Shown: positions 22,862 through 36,239 of the stretch, piece after piece
How the letters are laid out: every line of letters begins with the position of its first letter
Numbering within the stretch: the first letter of the stretch is position 1
NCBI GenBank assembly: GCA_016748015.1
Contig: JAAOMT010000479.1
Location: 412,888 to 476,887 of the forward strand
DNA from: Geosiphon pyriformis
Lineage: Eukaryota; Glomeromycota; Glomeromycetes; Archaeosporales; Geosiphonaceae
Direction: 5' to 3'
Length of the DNA stretch: 64,000 nt
Notes under the pieces: generated by a model
What the model was told of the DNA's origin: nothing
The model's database searches: none
What the model saw: the letters and a program-made list of their open reading frames with translations, nothing else
Made by a program: the position numbers and the translations under genes

Positions 22862-25140
22862 TAAAAAACTTTTTGTCTCTTTAATTTTATGACCACAACC
22901 AGAGTAAAGAGTAAAAAAGCTGTATTTGATATTTTTCCTAAGATATCTAATAAAATTTCAATTAGAAAAGCTCTCTCTATAGTAGAGGCAACTAGACAAA
23001 ACATTTTAGAAGCTTTTCTTTTACCTAATAATCGTAAAAAGCTGCTTTTGGTAGCTATTAAAGCAATTTTCTCATCTTTGGCTGGTTTTTTACCAATCAA
23101 AATTTCTTTAAAGAGACACACTTGGATTAATTCCAGTGTTGTCTCTACTTTTACTAAAAACTCAAAAGTATTTAATAATAAACCAGTTAACAAGCTGGTA
23201 TTTTCTTCCATAGTTTTAACATTTGGTGCTGTTAATATTTTCTTTTCAAAAAAATGATCAAAAAGACCAAAAGTTCAGAAAAGTAGGAGCAGTTACTTGT
23301 CTTTGCTATTGTTACACTGAATCCTTTTGTGGTTCTAACTGAGATCTTAGGTGAAATTTTTACTATATCATTTGGCACATCATTTAAAATAGACCAAAAT
23401 TAACCACTGGTTATATTGCCTAATGTGGTATCTTTTGGCAGATTTTTGCCAGTTCTGGAAGCAAAACAATTATTTCCTATTGGATCATCTGTTTTTAAAA
23501 ACTGGGCTGATCAGATGGAAACTGATTCATCTCCTTTTCTGGTTTTTGGTGCTGCTGCTAATAATGCTTAAAAAACTATTACTAGTTATTAAAGATTTAT
23601 TGAATGGGTGGTTTTTTTTCTAATGTCTGGTACTACTTTTAAGATTAAATTGGCTTATGTTAAGGCTGTTTTTCAGTCTGTACATGGTTTTTTGGGTGCA
23701 AAATCTGTTTCTAAAAACAATATGAATCTCTTTTGTATAGAGTTTGCTTTCTAAAATTTTTTAGATGCTGCATTTTTGGTTGAACTTACAAGCTCTGTTT
23801 GCTTTGCCACTTTTAAAATTGCCAAGTCTTTGGTGGTTTCTGAGTTTGGCTTCTCTTCTACTGCTATTGTATTATACAATGTGTTTTTTAAGTGTATCTG
23901 CTGCTAACATTAAAACAGCTCTTGGTGTTTTTGGTAAAATTTCTTACATTTAATCAAAACTTGCTGATATTTGGCAATATGTTGTTGTTTACTTTAAAAT
24001 TTTGGATGTTGCTATATCTGCTCTCAATTACTGGTTGGTTTTGGTGGGCAAAGATAATGTTCAGATCTTCTCCCTTATAAATCAACAGGAAACAATTGTG
24101 TCTTGTGATAAGTTTATGGCCAAGTTAGTTAATCTTTCTTTTGGCTGTACTGATTTTGAAATCAGTAATATGATTTTTTATGTTGGTGATCAAACTTGTT
24201 TTATTCTTCAGTCTTCTGATTCTGGTCATCATTTCCATTTTGCTTTGGTTATATTTAGCTTCCAAGCTGATTTGGATTTTGCTGTTATCAAAACTGGTAT
24301 ACTGAAAAAGTGCTGTATTTGGTGAGAAACCCCTGGTTGTTGATATTGTTTTCAGTGTCAAAAAATAGGCCACTTGGCTGTGAACTGTAAGGTTGCTCTA
24401 TCTCTCTTTTTTAAGACTTCTAAAATATTTAAACCACATTTCATCAGTTCTTTGTCTTATGTAAAGGCATCTGCTTTCTTTGTTCTCTCTGAATTTTTTT
24501 CTTTGGTGGCTTCTGTTTCTCCTATGGCTATTGCTAATTCTTTGATGTCTTCTCAGTTAGCTGCTCTGGAATTTGATTTGGCCAAGTTGTCAACTTTGGT
24601 GGAATTTATTATTAAATCTGTTGATGAATTGGTAACCACTTTTGAGCAATTTATTAAGAATAATCTTGTGTTTAGTAGCATGTTTGGTAACAAGATCAAT
24701 AAACTTATGGTGTATTTGGGTGTTTTCAGCAAATTTGTTGGTAAGTTGGAGAGAGAGGTAATAATATTGAAGATTGAATATGGCATAGAAAATGCTAATT
24801 TGTCTGGTAATTCTAATGTTCCAGTTGGAGTAAGTAATAAAATATTTGGTAAATTAATAGCACTCTGAGAATTTAAATCTCTTAAGATTAGGTCCAGTCC
24901 CATAAAAACAGCCAAGTGGCTTGTTGAATTGGTTCCTAGTAGTCTCACTTTGTTTGATATAGTTCAAAAGATATTTATCTTGAACAAATTTTCTTGTAAA
25001 TTAACAATATAGTATAGTTTAAACTGGCTTGAGTAGCTGGTTATATGTAAAAAGTGTGTGAACTATATTTAATCTTGGATTACTTAGTTTGGTTTAACTT
25101 CTAAATAATAGTTAGACCATACTCATTAAATTATTAATAA
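22862..25140 (+). mobile_element. LINE-C: short LINE-like element with ORF1 only
   Basis: The element starts AAAAAACTTTTTGTCTC, like the other LINEs. It ends with the shared 3' untranslated block (GGCTTGAGTAGCTGGTTATATG near 25026) and an A-rich tail. Between these ends only an ORF1 is found; there is no endonuclease, reverse transcriptase or RNase H. It could be a non-autonomous element mobilised by the full LINEs, or an internally deleted copy of another family. Confidence 0.75.
22889..25009 (+). pseudogene. LINE-C ORF1: zinc-knuckle nucleic-acid-binding protein
   Basis: The protein differs from ORF1 of LINE-A, LINE-B and LINE-G1. It starts with the basic MTTTRVKSKKAVFD. Later it reads NWADQMETDSSPF near 23500 and VVVYFKILDVA near 23985, which suggests an RRM-like fold. 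A CCHC knuckle follows (CFQCQKIGHLAVNC near 24350-24395), with all four ligands intact. The C-terminal half is a predicted coiled region (LAALEFDLAKLSTLVEFI). Several frame changes and stops interrupt it, including TGA where Trp is expected just before the knuckle. I recognise this as the zinc-knuckle ORF1 type associated with fungal LINEs, from memory. Confidence 0.7.
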
Positions 25141-25739
25141 AAAAAAATAATATTAAAATAACTTTAATTTAATTTACCAAAAAAATTTATTTAATATTTA
25201 TTATAAAATTAAATTTAATATTAATAATTTTTAATTTATTAATAATTATTTAATTGTTAAATATTTATATTTCAATTTAATATTTAAAATTAATATAATA
25301 ACATAAATTTTAGCAAATATTAAAACTTATAAAACACAATATAAAATTATTATAATATTTTGTATTATTAAATTTACATATTATAAATATTTTATTAAAT
25401 TAATAATACATAATAATAATATTTATATTATTATTTAATATTATATTAATATTATATAATTATTTTTAATTTGGTATTATTAATATTGTAATTATTTTAT
25501 AAATTTTTGGTTAATTTATTAATTTATTAATTTTTGTAATTATGTTAATTTTTTAATTGTTTTGGTTTTATATTAATTTATTTGGCTTTTTATTATTATT
25601 TTAATTATTAAAATAGTCTAATAAAATTTATAAATATTTTTAATATTAATTTTTGTTATTTAATTATATAATTTTACAATATAATAAAGTTAATTAGTTT
25701 TTATTTTTTACATATATGTTTTTTTACAAAACCTATTTA
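25141..25739. other. Extremely AT-rich stretch
   Basis: Almost pure A and T with runs such as TTAATTTATTAATAATTATT. No coding sequence survives. It may be a retroelement relic beyond recognition. Confidence 0.5.
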
Positions 25740-26005
25740 AATATAAAAACCAATAATAAAATAAAAAACTACTAAAACTAAATAAAACTGTTTATTAAAA
25801 ATAGTTTTCTAAAAATTATATTAAAAAAACTTGGCATCTTTAATTTATTTGTTAATAATATAATATTTTGATATTAATAAAACTTTTTAAGTTTTACAGC
25901 AAAAATAAATAAATTATTTATATTTAATTTGACTTTTTAATTTTGTAATTAATAAAAATTGTTATTATTTTATTATTATTAATAGCAATCCAATTTTTTT
26001 TGTTA
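25740..26005 (-). mobile_element. LINE ORF2 relic (reverse transcriptase region)
   Basis: Bases 25762-25870 align with LINE-A at about 8750-8850 (both read AATAAAATAAAA, then TTGTTAAAAAT or TTATTAAAAAT with an ATAGTTTT/ATGGTTTT step). The match continues to about 26000. Remaining differences are mostly towards A and T. It is a short - strand fragment ending where LINE-D begins. Confidence 0.55.
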
Positions 26006-26139
26006 ATCTCTTAGTTACAACAAAAGCAAAAAATTTATCAAAAAATTAGCTTTTCTTTCCTCTTTTTCTTTTGTTTTCTTTAATTATTTCTTTTAATACA
26101 TCTTTTTTTATTGTAATAAAACCAGTAAGTATATCTGCT

Positions 26140-27995
26140 AATGGTTCTGGTTCTAATTTAACTGGTTTGAAAATTTGCTTAAGTGCCAAAAAAAATGTGT
26201 GAAGAGCATATACTCTTGTGATATATTTTATAAAAGCTAAAAAAACTTAAAGTTAATAATAATATAGTTAATTTGTCTACTGGTCTTTGAAATTTAAAGA
26301 ATATTGGTAGCTTTAGCATTAAATCTATGGTGTTTTAGAGAAGTGATATTGATAGTATTGCAAGTAATATTAGTAGTTTTTTAGATGTAAAAGATATAAA
26401 AAACACAGTTGTAAAAAAAACAAATTACATAGATTTAAATACTTCTGTAGATTATAAAAATATAAACAAAACCATACTAAAGAAAACTTGTACTTAGATA
26501 TATGTGTTAACTTATCTATTAAAGACACTTTCATTTAATAATATGAGTAATAATAATAATATTTTAGTGTTTTTATTTTCTAAGTTTGTTGGTTTTAAAC
26601 AGTTGTTATTAGTCAGATTATATATTCTAGAAAAACAAAACTTTAAACCAGTTAAATTGTTTATATTAGATGTTAATCTGTTTGTTGTGTTTGGCAAGAC
26701 TAATAATAATAAGCTAATTGCTATAAAAAAAATTTTCTATTATATTGATAGTTTTGAAAAAGCCTTCACTTTCTCAAAATTTCTAAATATTATTAAATCT
26801 ATCTTTACTTTTGAATTAAGTTTAAACAGAACAAAAAAAATGGCTGTTAGTAAAAAAATTTTAGTAAATAATGACATTAAAAACCAAACAATTATATAGA
26901 TTAAGAAATAATTGTCAAAAAAATTCTGGTCAATCTTCTCAAATTAGTTGTAAAATCAGTTTTTTTCAAATTTAATAAGATAGCTTTAATTAAAATACAG
27001 TTAATTGGGCTTTAATAAAGTATAAATTATCTAAAATTGCTAATTTAGTTGTTTCTAAGTGGCTTGTTTTTATAAAAAAAAATTCTGTGCATATAGTTAA
27101 GACTGTTAATAACAAACAAATATGGATATCAAGAAATTTTCATTAGGCTTTGTTGTATATTCTGCTAGTTGACACTATTGTTCATAATTTATCTGATTTA
27201 TTGATATCATATAGTGAGAAAACTTGTTTCATTGGTTGCAATCCAAATTTTTATGTATATAACAGATGCATTATAGTTTGTTTTGCCAATAAAACATTTA
27301 AAAAGACTACTATTAGTTTTATTTTAGTTTTTAAAAATGTAAATTTGTGCTAAACTAGTCTTTTTTTGGCTATTGTGTTTAATGCAAACAATTTGGTTAT
27401 GTTTCTGATATATGTTTAATGAGTAAGAATCTGGATAGTCATAATAAATAAATAGTTAATTCTTAGAATCAAATTTATTTGGCAAATATATATAAGAAGA
27501 AACAAATACCAATTATTTGCCTAGTTTTTTTTAATAAAAAGACTTGGGCTTAAATTGCTGATAATATTACTTCTTATATAGTGCCTTTAATTTTCATTGG
27601 TATTGGTTCATTTTTAATGTTAAATCTCTTCTGTTGGTCTCTTTAAATATGAATAATAAGTTTGCTGCTTTTGAATACAGTTTTGCTAGTCTTGCAAAAC
27701 AAGTCAACAAGCTGGCTAAGAAGTTGAATACACTTAGACCAATGATTTTTTAGCATAGTCTTAAATGTTAGTTATTGGTGACTTTTTTATTACAGAATTA
27801 AAAAGTAATATATAATGATAAGTAAAAGTTTGAATGTGATTACTAGTAATAAGACTGTAGTAAAAGTAGTGGTTTTTGATTCATCAGTTGTTTTGAAGTT
27901 GAAGAAAAATATGGACAATTTGTCTATTATAGTTATAGGCTTAATAACCAAAATAGACAATTTTGGTTTGAATACAAAAAATTTTTTTTCTTAAT
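26140..27995 (+). pseudogene. LINE-D ORF1 relic
   Basis: Homology to LINE-B ORF1 is visible in pieces: ANGSGSNLTGLK near 26140; the KLIAIKKIFYYIDSFEKAF block near 26715 for the conserved FSxVNGFG region; LLYILLVDT near 27150 for LLYTLLMGT; and the Leu-spaced C-terminus near 27660-27990. The zinc knuckle is no longer recognisable. Stops and frame changes are dense. Confidence 0.7.
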
Positions 27996-30900
27996 AATTG
28001 ATTTAATATAAAAAATTGCTACATGTAATATTAGGAGTATTAATGTCCTTGCTAAGTAAGAAAATATTGTTTATTGACATATTAATTTGGATAATATGAT
28101 CTTTATTCTCATGAAAATAAAGTTAAGATCTAATATTAGGTTTTGAATTTTTAATAAGTTTGATAGTGTGTGAGTTTTTACTTCTGGTTTGGATAAAAGT
28201 TTTTTTAATACTGAAATAGTTATTATTATAAACAATTTTCTGGTTTGTTATGTTTTTAAGATAAAAGAAGTTTTTGGTCATGTTATCTCAATTCAATTTC
28301 TCTTTAAAGACAAGTTTTTAGTTACAATTTTGGGTTTGTATGTTAGTGTATCTGCTAAAATTAGATTTAATTAAGCTGTAAAAGTTAACTCTTTTATTGT
28401 TAAAGCTGTTAACTCTAATACTTTCATGGTTTTGAAAGGAGATTTTAATAAAAATAGGTTTAGAAAGAGTGTGAACTTCAAGTTTTGTTCAGATTTGGGT
28501 TTGGTTAATTCATTTAATAGACATTTATTAATTGGAATTTCTACTTAAAACAACTCAAAAGATGTTGTAAAAGTCATTAATTTTATTTTTGTAAATAAAG
28601 ATCTGTTATTAGTGATTGTTGGTTAAAAAATTATCTTAGTGTTTGACTTCTTCAATATTAATTACAAGACTGCTTTAGTTTTAATTAGTTTAGATGATTT
28701 TTTGAATATGTGTTTAAATAATATATACAAGTAAACTAACAGAGATTATTGAAAATTCAGAATAAAAAATACAAATAAAATCAAATAAACTTATTTTAGA
28801 AAATATTTTTCTAATAAACTGTCAACTTTAGTAAATATGTTTACAAATACAAATGCTTTTGAGAATTTGGATTTGATATAAAATGTATTAAGAAATATAA
28901 TAATAAAGTTAGCAGATAAAGTTTTTTTAAGTATTGGTTTAGTATTTTTGACTGCTTAAGAAACAAATATTTTTCAAAATTTTTTAAATTAGAACTGCTG
29001 ACTGCTAAGATAGCTAAAGCTTTAAAATTAGGTAATATAATTAGGATAGGTTCTCTGCTTTACTCTTGATTGGCCATTAATAAAAACAAAACTTCAAAGA
29101 TGCAAATTTTATTTCAAAATAAAGTTAAATTTATGGATATTTTTAGTTGTTTGTCTAAAATTAGAAAAAATTATTGCAAATTCAAATTGTTTAAGTTCAA
29201 AACTGCTGAAACAACTGCTATTAAACTTACAATAGAGAAAAAAATAGAAAATTTCTGTTTGGACAAAGACTATATAATCAAAAATATATTGAAAAAACTT
29301 TTTCACAAAGTAATGCTAAATTATTTAATGATTAATAAAAAATTGATTCTAAAATTTAATAATATTAAGATTAATATTAATACTATTATGGAAGAATAAA
29401 CCAGAAAATAGGTAGTCTCTAAATATTTGTCTGGATTTTGGATTAATTAGTATATTTCTTTAAGCTATATAAAAAATAACATGTTTTCAGATATTATAAA
29501 TGTTATTGATTTTGAGAATTTGGTTTAAGTGGTCAAAAATTTCCCAAATAAAAAAACTGTTGGTTTAAGTAACATTCTTAATAAGTTGTAAAATCATTGC
29601 AATAATAACATTTTTAGGTATTTTTTGCACTTTTTGAATATGTGTTTAACTTTAAGTATAGTCTTTATTTTGTAAAAAAAAACTTGGGTTTCTATAATAT
29701 CCAAATTTTATAACTGAGATAAAGTTTTAATGAACATTTGGCCTATTGCTCTAATTAAAACAGCCAGAAAGATTTTTTTTAAGATTTTTTCAAATCAAAT
29801 CTTTTTTGTTTATAGTAAATTTAATATTCTTTATGAAAACAATTTTTCTGTTTTAAAGAGTATTTTGATACAGTCTCTTATTTTTACTGTTGATTTAATA
29901 ATTGAAAATGCTTTAAAGAAGAACAGAAAAATTTAGTTAGTTTTATAAGGCATATAATTTTGTTGGTTGAGTTTATTTAAAAATTAGTTTGTAATATATC
30001 AAGATATGTGAAAAGTTTATTAGTTTTTTTAATAACATTTATAAAAATAGAATAAATAAAATAATGACAAACTTTGGTCTTATTGATGACTATCAAGTAC
30101 ATAATAGTTTGAATTAGAGTAAAGTGTTTTCTTTTTTCTTTTGGCAGTTTTTTTATGACTTTCTTTTGTGCAAAGTTAAAAGACATAAACATTTGTGTAA
30201 ATATTATATTGACATTAAATTTGTGATTAAGACAGATAAAATTAAGACCATAAAAGAGAAGACTTCTTTTTTTGCAGCTGGCACTTTCATTGATAATACT
30301 ATTTGGGCTGAAAACAGTCAGATATTTACACAGTACATATTAAATATTGCCAATAAATTTTATTTAAGTAACACTATTACAATCAACAATAATAAGACTA
30401 TGGCTATTCTTATCAATTATAGAATCAAAGATGCTGTTCTTTAAATTAATGGTTTGCCAATTTTAATTACCAAAAATGGTGAGCTGCATAAATACTTTGA
30501 GATATTTTTATTAACTAAAGATTTTTCCAAGCCCAGTCTGTTCAAGACTTATTGTAATATTAAGTTTTTCTTTAATATAGTGCTGAGAAAGACTATTACA
30601 AATAAACAGTTCTTTTATCTGGTATTAATAATTCTGTAATCCATAATTAACTATTGGTTCCAATTCAGTTTTATTTTATTTGATATGTGTTGGAAGTAGG
30701 ATATTATGATCAAAAAGAAAAGACCAATTTACTAAAAAACTTTTTCAATAAGACTTTATATTATTTGTCTTTTTATTGTTTAAAGTTTTTTAAACAGGTT
30801 TAGATTAAAAAAAAGTTAGCTTTAGTGATTATTTTTTTCAATACTCTTGGTATTTTTGGGCATTTATTTGAACACAAATTTTTGGATTTGCAGATTTTGA

Positions 30901-32436
30901 AATAGATTTTTTTAGATTATTTATGATTTTCTGTTAAATTATATATTAGTTCAGTAAACAATTTTTTGGCTAGAGTAATAAAAATATTTTTGCTTAATAA
31001 GTTGTCTATAATGAACAATTTGTCTAGTATATTTTGTAATCCTAAAAAGTTTTTAATATTAAATATTTTGAAAGAATTTTTATACTACAAGTCAGTATGT
31101 TCTTTAAAAAGATTTGGTATTGTATTCAGAAACAGGCTGCTAAACAAAAAAAGTAACATAATAAATTGAAAAACTTTTCAGTATTACAAGAAGTTGGATA
31201 TTAAAGGTCTTGTATCTTACTGATTTGCCCTAACTTTGGAATTTTTGTATGATAAGAGTGTTCTAGAGACAAGTTTTGTTGAGACTAATGGTTTTTTTAA
31301 CACAAGCATTCTGAATTCCAGTGAGTTTTTGAAAGTACATAAAAATTTGTTTGGAATTTAATCAAAAGCTATTAATATATACATAGATGGATTTTTAAAG
31401 AATGTGGATTTAGCTGAGGTTGTTTGTAAAGCTGCTGCATATTTTTCAGCTGTAAATATAAGCATTAATGCTGTTTTTTATGGGCTTTTGTTTTCTATAA
31501 TGGCTGAATTACAGACTGTTATTTTGTCTTTAAAATGTGTTTTTTTTTGTATAGTTATTATGCATCTAAACAGTCAGACTGCTATTAATGCTTGTTTTTT
31601 TGAAACCAAAATTGCTGCACTTGATTTTTGCAATTAGTGTTAATTAGAAAAAAAACATATTAATAATTTGATAAAGAATAAAAACCTTTTGGTTAAGTAA
31701 GTAAAAGTCAAAAATTATTCAGATATTCTAGGCAATATTAAAGCTAACTTAATGGCAAAAGCAGCTGTTGTTTTTTTTTTTATCTATTAATGTAAATAAA
31801 TGTTATATAGTGGTTGAAAACACAACTGTGTTCAGCAATATTTGTTATTTTGTCCATAATATTTATAAGTTTATTAGTTGTTTTTATTAAAAAACTGGCT
31901 TTGGTTATAATATAATCTTTTGTGTCTTTATTGGAAATATAAACTAAGTGTCTATTATACAAATTTGGCATCCTGATTCACATATGCTGTCTGGATTTAC
32001 TAGCAAAAAGTTGGCCAATTTGCACATCTATTTAATGAAAGCTGTATATAGATGGCTGCTAATAATGATCAGGAAAAAATTATATGACAAATTGTATCTT
32101 AGGATTTTGTGTTTATTTTGTGATAAGATTGAATTATTAGATCATGTTTTTATTTGTGTTAACACTAATATTTGTGAAGAAATTTTGATAAAAGTTTTAA
32201 CTGTTTGAATCTCTTTGATTGGTGTCTGTGATTTTTTTTCTGTTATTTTGGAAACTATTTTTAAATGTTTATCAAACATAAAATTATATACTGTAATTTG
32301 CAAAGACTTTATGTTAAGAAATTGGTGTAAAAAAACTATTGTAATACCTAAAAAAAAAAACTATTATGACAGTGGTCAAATTAATAAAATATTTGGTAGA
32401 AAAACATCATTTAAAGATTTGATTTGTAAGATCTAA
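27995..32436 (+). pseudogene. LINE-D ORF2 relic
   Basis: The start is near 27995, overlapping the end of ORF1. The endonuclease region retains FNTEIVIIINNFL near 28200 and GDFNKNRF near 28440. The reverse transcriptase motif C reads FIDNTIW near 30290 (FVDD in LINE-G1). The RNase H region reads IYIDGFLKNVD near 31380 and LNSQTAINACF near 31570. The C-terminal finger is LFCDKIELLDHVF...C near 32110-32160. Stops are in every domain, so it is inactive. Confidence 0.8.
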
Positions 32437-32775
32437 ACATAGAATAAACATAAAAAAAATCAGTTTGGTCGATAATAATAGTGTAATGTCTGGATTGTTT
32501 TGTAATTTTATGAAGAATTTGTTAAATAGAGTGGTCTGTTTGCTTAGTATAATTAAATTTTTTACTATTAGTTTTGACAAACATATACTGTGTTTTTTTT
32601 TTCTGGATTAGATAGTACTACTAGTGTTTATATAAATATATAGTATTGTTTTATCTGGTCTGAGTGACTAGTTATATATAGCAAATGTGTAAGTTGTATT
32701 TAGTTTAGATTACTTAATCTGATTCTATATATTAGATAGTAATTAAACTTTACTTGTAAAATATTAATAAAAAAA

Positions 32776-33399
32776 TAATTAATAGTAATACTATAATTAT
32801 AAAAAACTGTTAATTGTATTTAAAAAATATTGTTTATAAAAGTTTTAGTTAATAAAAATAAAATAAATTTATATTATTTTATAATTTGTTTATTTTTAAT
32901 TTTAAATTAATATAATAATTAAATATTTTTTTATTGTTTTTTATTTACATATAAATAAATTATTAACATATAATGTTTATTAATAAAACAAAAATTTATT
33001 ATAATTTAATTTTTATAATTATTGTAAATATGTTTAAAAAACCTAACATATTTAAATTTTTTATAAACTATTATAAAATATAATTATTTTATAAATTATA
33101 AATTTTTTATATATATTATAATATTAGTTAAAGTTTTTTTTTAAACCAGTTTTTATAATTAATTTAAATTAAAAATAAAAATTTAAATAAATATATTTCT
33201 TAATATTAAGAAATTGTCTTATTTTTAAAATAATATTATATTTATATACAGCTAAAATACAATTTAACAAAATTTTTAAAAGTATTTTTTAAGTTATTTA
33301 ATTAAAACTATAGATTTATATTTATTAAAATTTTTTTAACCATAAAATTTAAAAATTATTTAAACCAATTTTTTCTTATAAATTAAATATTTTTTTTAT
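32776..33399. other. AT-rich stretch between LINE-D and LINE-E
   Basis: No gene or feature is recognisable. The right half may be further LINE-E sequence, since the part just after 33400 still aligns with LINE ORF2, but the similarity is too weak to call. Confidence 0.4.
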
Positions 33400-33566
33400 A
33401 TAAAACATATATTTAAAACTATAATAATACATTTTTTTAAAATTATAATTTTAAAACACTTTTTAAAATATATTATTAATGTTTATGGTCTTTGGTAATT
33501 ATTTTTTTTTAATGTCTGTTATTTAATTAAATGTTTTAGTGTTGTTTCTATTAAACAGCTATATAA

Positions 33567-34464
33567 TGTTATAAGTAATTATTTAAGTGTTAAAATAAAT
33601 AACAAACTCATAACTTGGTGCTCAATAGATAAATATATAATTAATAATTTTTAAAGATTTTTGAATTTAAAGATTTTGGTTGAGTTCTTTGTATAATAGA
33701 CAGAAATTTACTTGGTAATTGTTTTTTCGAATTTTTTTCTTTAGTATAAAGACTAATTTAATTTGACTGTTATATTCTTCTAATAAATTATTCTTAAGTT
33801 TTTATTTTTGTTTTATGAATTTTTTACCAAACTATCTTTGATGTCAATATTTTAATGCTTAATTTTTTAATCAATTAGTAGACAATAAAAAAATAAAAAA
33901 ATAAAATAAAAGACAATAAAAAAATAAGAAAAGAAATAAAAAATTAGTATTCTGTTAATAGTCATAATCAAAAGCTATTAGTCTAATATGATTAAGTAGT
34001 AAATATTATTACATAAGTTGCTTATGGAATCGGAAAATAATAATGTTAATTTAATAAAAAAAATAACATAAATTGGATGATAAATAATAATTTTATTTAA
34101 TATTTAGATAATTTTACTTTAGAGTATAAAAAATTATTTTTTGAAGGAAAAAATATGTTGTGAATATTTATTGTTAACTAACTAAAAAGTTGTTTGTCTC
34201 TTTTTTTACTTTTGATACTACTAATATATATATATAATTCTTATTATATAAAATTTTATATATTTCTACTCTTTTTTATATTACTTTCTAAAACTATGCT
34301 CATTTTTAAGCAATATGCTATAATTTTTTAAAAATATGTTTATTTTTTGTAAATATGCACATTTTTGAAAATGTGTTTACATATTAAGTACTATTTTTTC
34401 ATTGGTTTATTCTTATGATTTGTTTTTTTTATTTCTTTTTTGTACTTTTTTTCTATGAATAACA
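33567..34464 (-). repeat. Solo LTR of the Gyp1 family, inserted in LINE-E
   Basis: Read on the - strand the block begins TGTTATTCATAGAAA (Gyp1 LTR: TGTTACTCATAGAAA). It ends TTACTTATAACA (Gyp1: TCATCTGTAACA), and is 898 bp against 885 bp for Gyp1. The middle contains the shared ATAATCAAAAGCTATT block and the reverse complement of TTGGTGCTC at 33615-33623. It is flanked by ATAA on the left and ATGA on the right, a 4-bp target-site duplication differing by one G-to-A change. No internal element sequence is attached, so it is a solo LTR left by LTR-LTR recombination. Confidence 0.82.
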
Positions 34465-35421
34465 ATGATAAGAAAGATAAAATTCTTAATTAGAAAAGCT
34501 TTTGGCATTAAAAATAACCAAACTCTTGTAAACTGGTTCTATTTAGTTTGTTTTGACAGTTGTATATTTGAATATTTTAGCAGAGTTTTAAATATATTTT
34601 TTTTTGTAACAAATACCCAATCTTTGAGTGTTTTAAGTTTAGATAAATTTTATTAAGTACATAAAAAGTTGTTAAATATTAGTTTTTTATGGCTTTTTGT
34701 TTATATTAATAACTCTTTAAAAAATTTAGGTTTAATAAACATAAAAGTTAGTATTATAGTATTTTTAATAATTTAAATCTGAATATTAAAGCCAGAATTT
34801 TTGGTTTGGTTTTATTTACTATGGCTAAATTACAAATTATTGTATTGGCTTTAGAATACTTTTTTTTTTTATATAATTATAGTAATTTTTAATAGTTAAA
34901 CAACTTTAAATATATGTTCTTTAAAGATAATTTTAATTTTGTTTGACTTTTGTAACTATTGTTAAATAAAATAGTATCATATTGTAAATATTATTAAAAA
35001 AAACCAATTGTGTTTTGGGCTAAAATTAAGAACCATTTTGGATTTTTTAATAATAATAAAGCTAATATGTTGGTTAAAGCTACATTTTTTTTAGATGTAG
35101 TGTTTTTAACTGTTATTTAAGAAAAATTTTTGAAAGCCAATAGTACATATATTTCTAAAAATATAAAGCATTTTATTTGTAAATATTTTAAATTGTTTAC
35201 TATATTATTAAGAACTTGGTTGTAAAGTAAAAACTTTAAATCAAAGTCTGATTAAAAATATAAATTAAGTCTGTTTTTTTTAGATATAGCACTTTAGATT
35301 TTCATATGATAACTGGTTATACAAGTTGGATTACTAATACTTATTTCTATTTTATAAAAATCTTGTATTATTAGTTGTTTGTAGTTGTATATAAGTGTTT
35401 GTATAATAAATACAATTATAG

Positions 35422-36100
35422 TATTATGGTTAAAACTTATAGTTTATATTAGTTATTATATACATTAGTTATTAATGTTATATAATTAGCCATTTAATCT
35501 AATCAATAACTTAACTGTTAATCTGATTATTAACCTAATTATTAACTTAGTCATTGATTTATTTATTGACCATTTTTAATAGCTATATAAATAATGAGTC
35601 TCTTAAATATAGCAAAATATGTAGCAATTAATCAAAAATAAATAAAATAACAACTATTATCTCAATTTTTTTTCTATCACTTATTATTTTTTTCTTACTT
35701 TTAAATATTTGAATATTTTGAAATAAAAGATTACTTGTTGGTATTTACTTATCTTTTTTTTAACTCATATAATTGTAGTATTTAAAAATTATTAAATAAA
35801 ACATGATTAAAGAGTATATCTGATATCCAATATCAAATTCTAAAAGTGTTAACATAAAGCATAGAATTATATCAGTATGTTATTATTTGTTAACAGTACA
35901 GACTATCCTTCTACTTTCAGATTTTACAGTTATCTTTTGAAAAAAATAACAATTGAAATATTTTATGAGACTGATTTTACATATTGAATCTATACTTATT
36001 TAATTTGCTTCTTGAAGTTGAATTTTTTTTGATTAATTCTATTACTCTACAATTCTGTTTTCTCTTGCTATCTGTTAGCTTGTTACTCCAATCTATAACA
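35422..36100 (+). repeat. 5' LTR of Gyp3
   Basis: It starts TATTATGGTTAAAAC and ends CTATAACA. It aligns with the 3' LTR across its full length, for example AAAGATTACTTGTTGG near 35723 and near 42558. It probably began TGTTATGG, with the first G now A. The copy of the GAGCACCAAC motif is decayed here to AAAGTGTTAAC near 35843. Confidence 0.88.
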
Positions 36101-36106
36101 TAAAAG

Positions 36107-36118
36107 TAGTGCTCCCTG
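36107..36118 (+). other. Primer-binding site of Gyp3
   Basis: Six bases after the LTR end the sequence reads TAGTGCTCCCTG. It equals the TGGTGCTCCCTG of Gyp2 with one G-to-A change. Confidence 0.6.
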
Positions 36119-36239
36119 TAAGGTTGTCAAAATTTACTTATTTTTTTATTGTATAAGTAATTATTTATATTTGCCACAACAATCAAAAAACACTTTACAA
36201 TACACAACAGAAACAACCTAAATTTTATTACACTCAATT

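Larger units (their letters stand above)
26030..32775 (+). mobile_element. LINE-D: full-length, heavily decayed non-LTR retrotransposon
   Basis: LINE-D can be followed from a 5' start like that of LINE-B to the 3' block CTGAGTGACTAGTTATATATAG near 32660 and an A-rich tail. Both ORFs are present but their codons are heavily shifted towards A and T and stops are frequent. It is the more eroded of the full-length copies. Confidence 0.8.
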
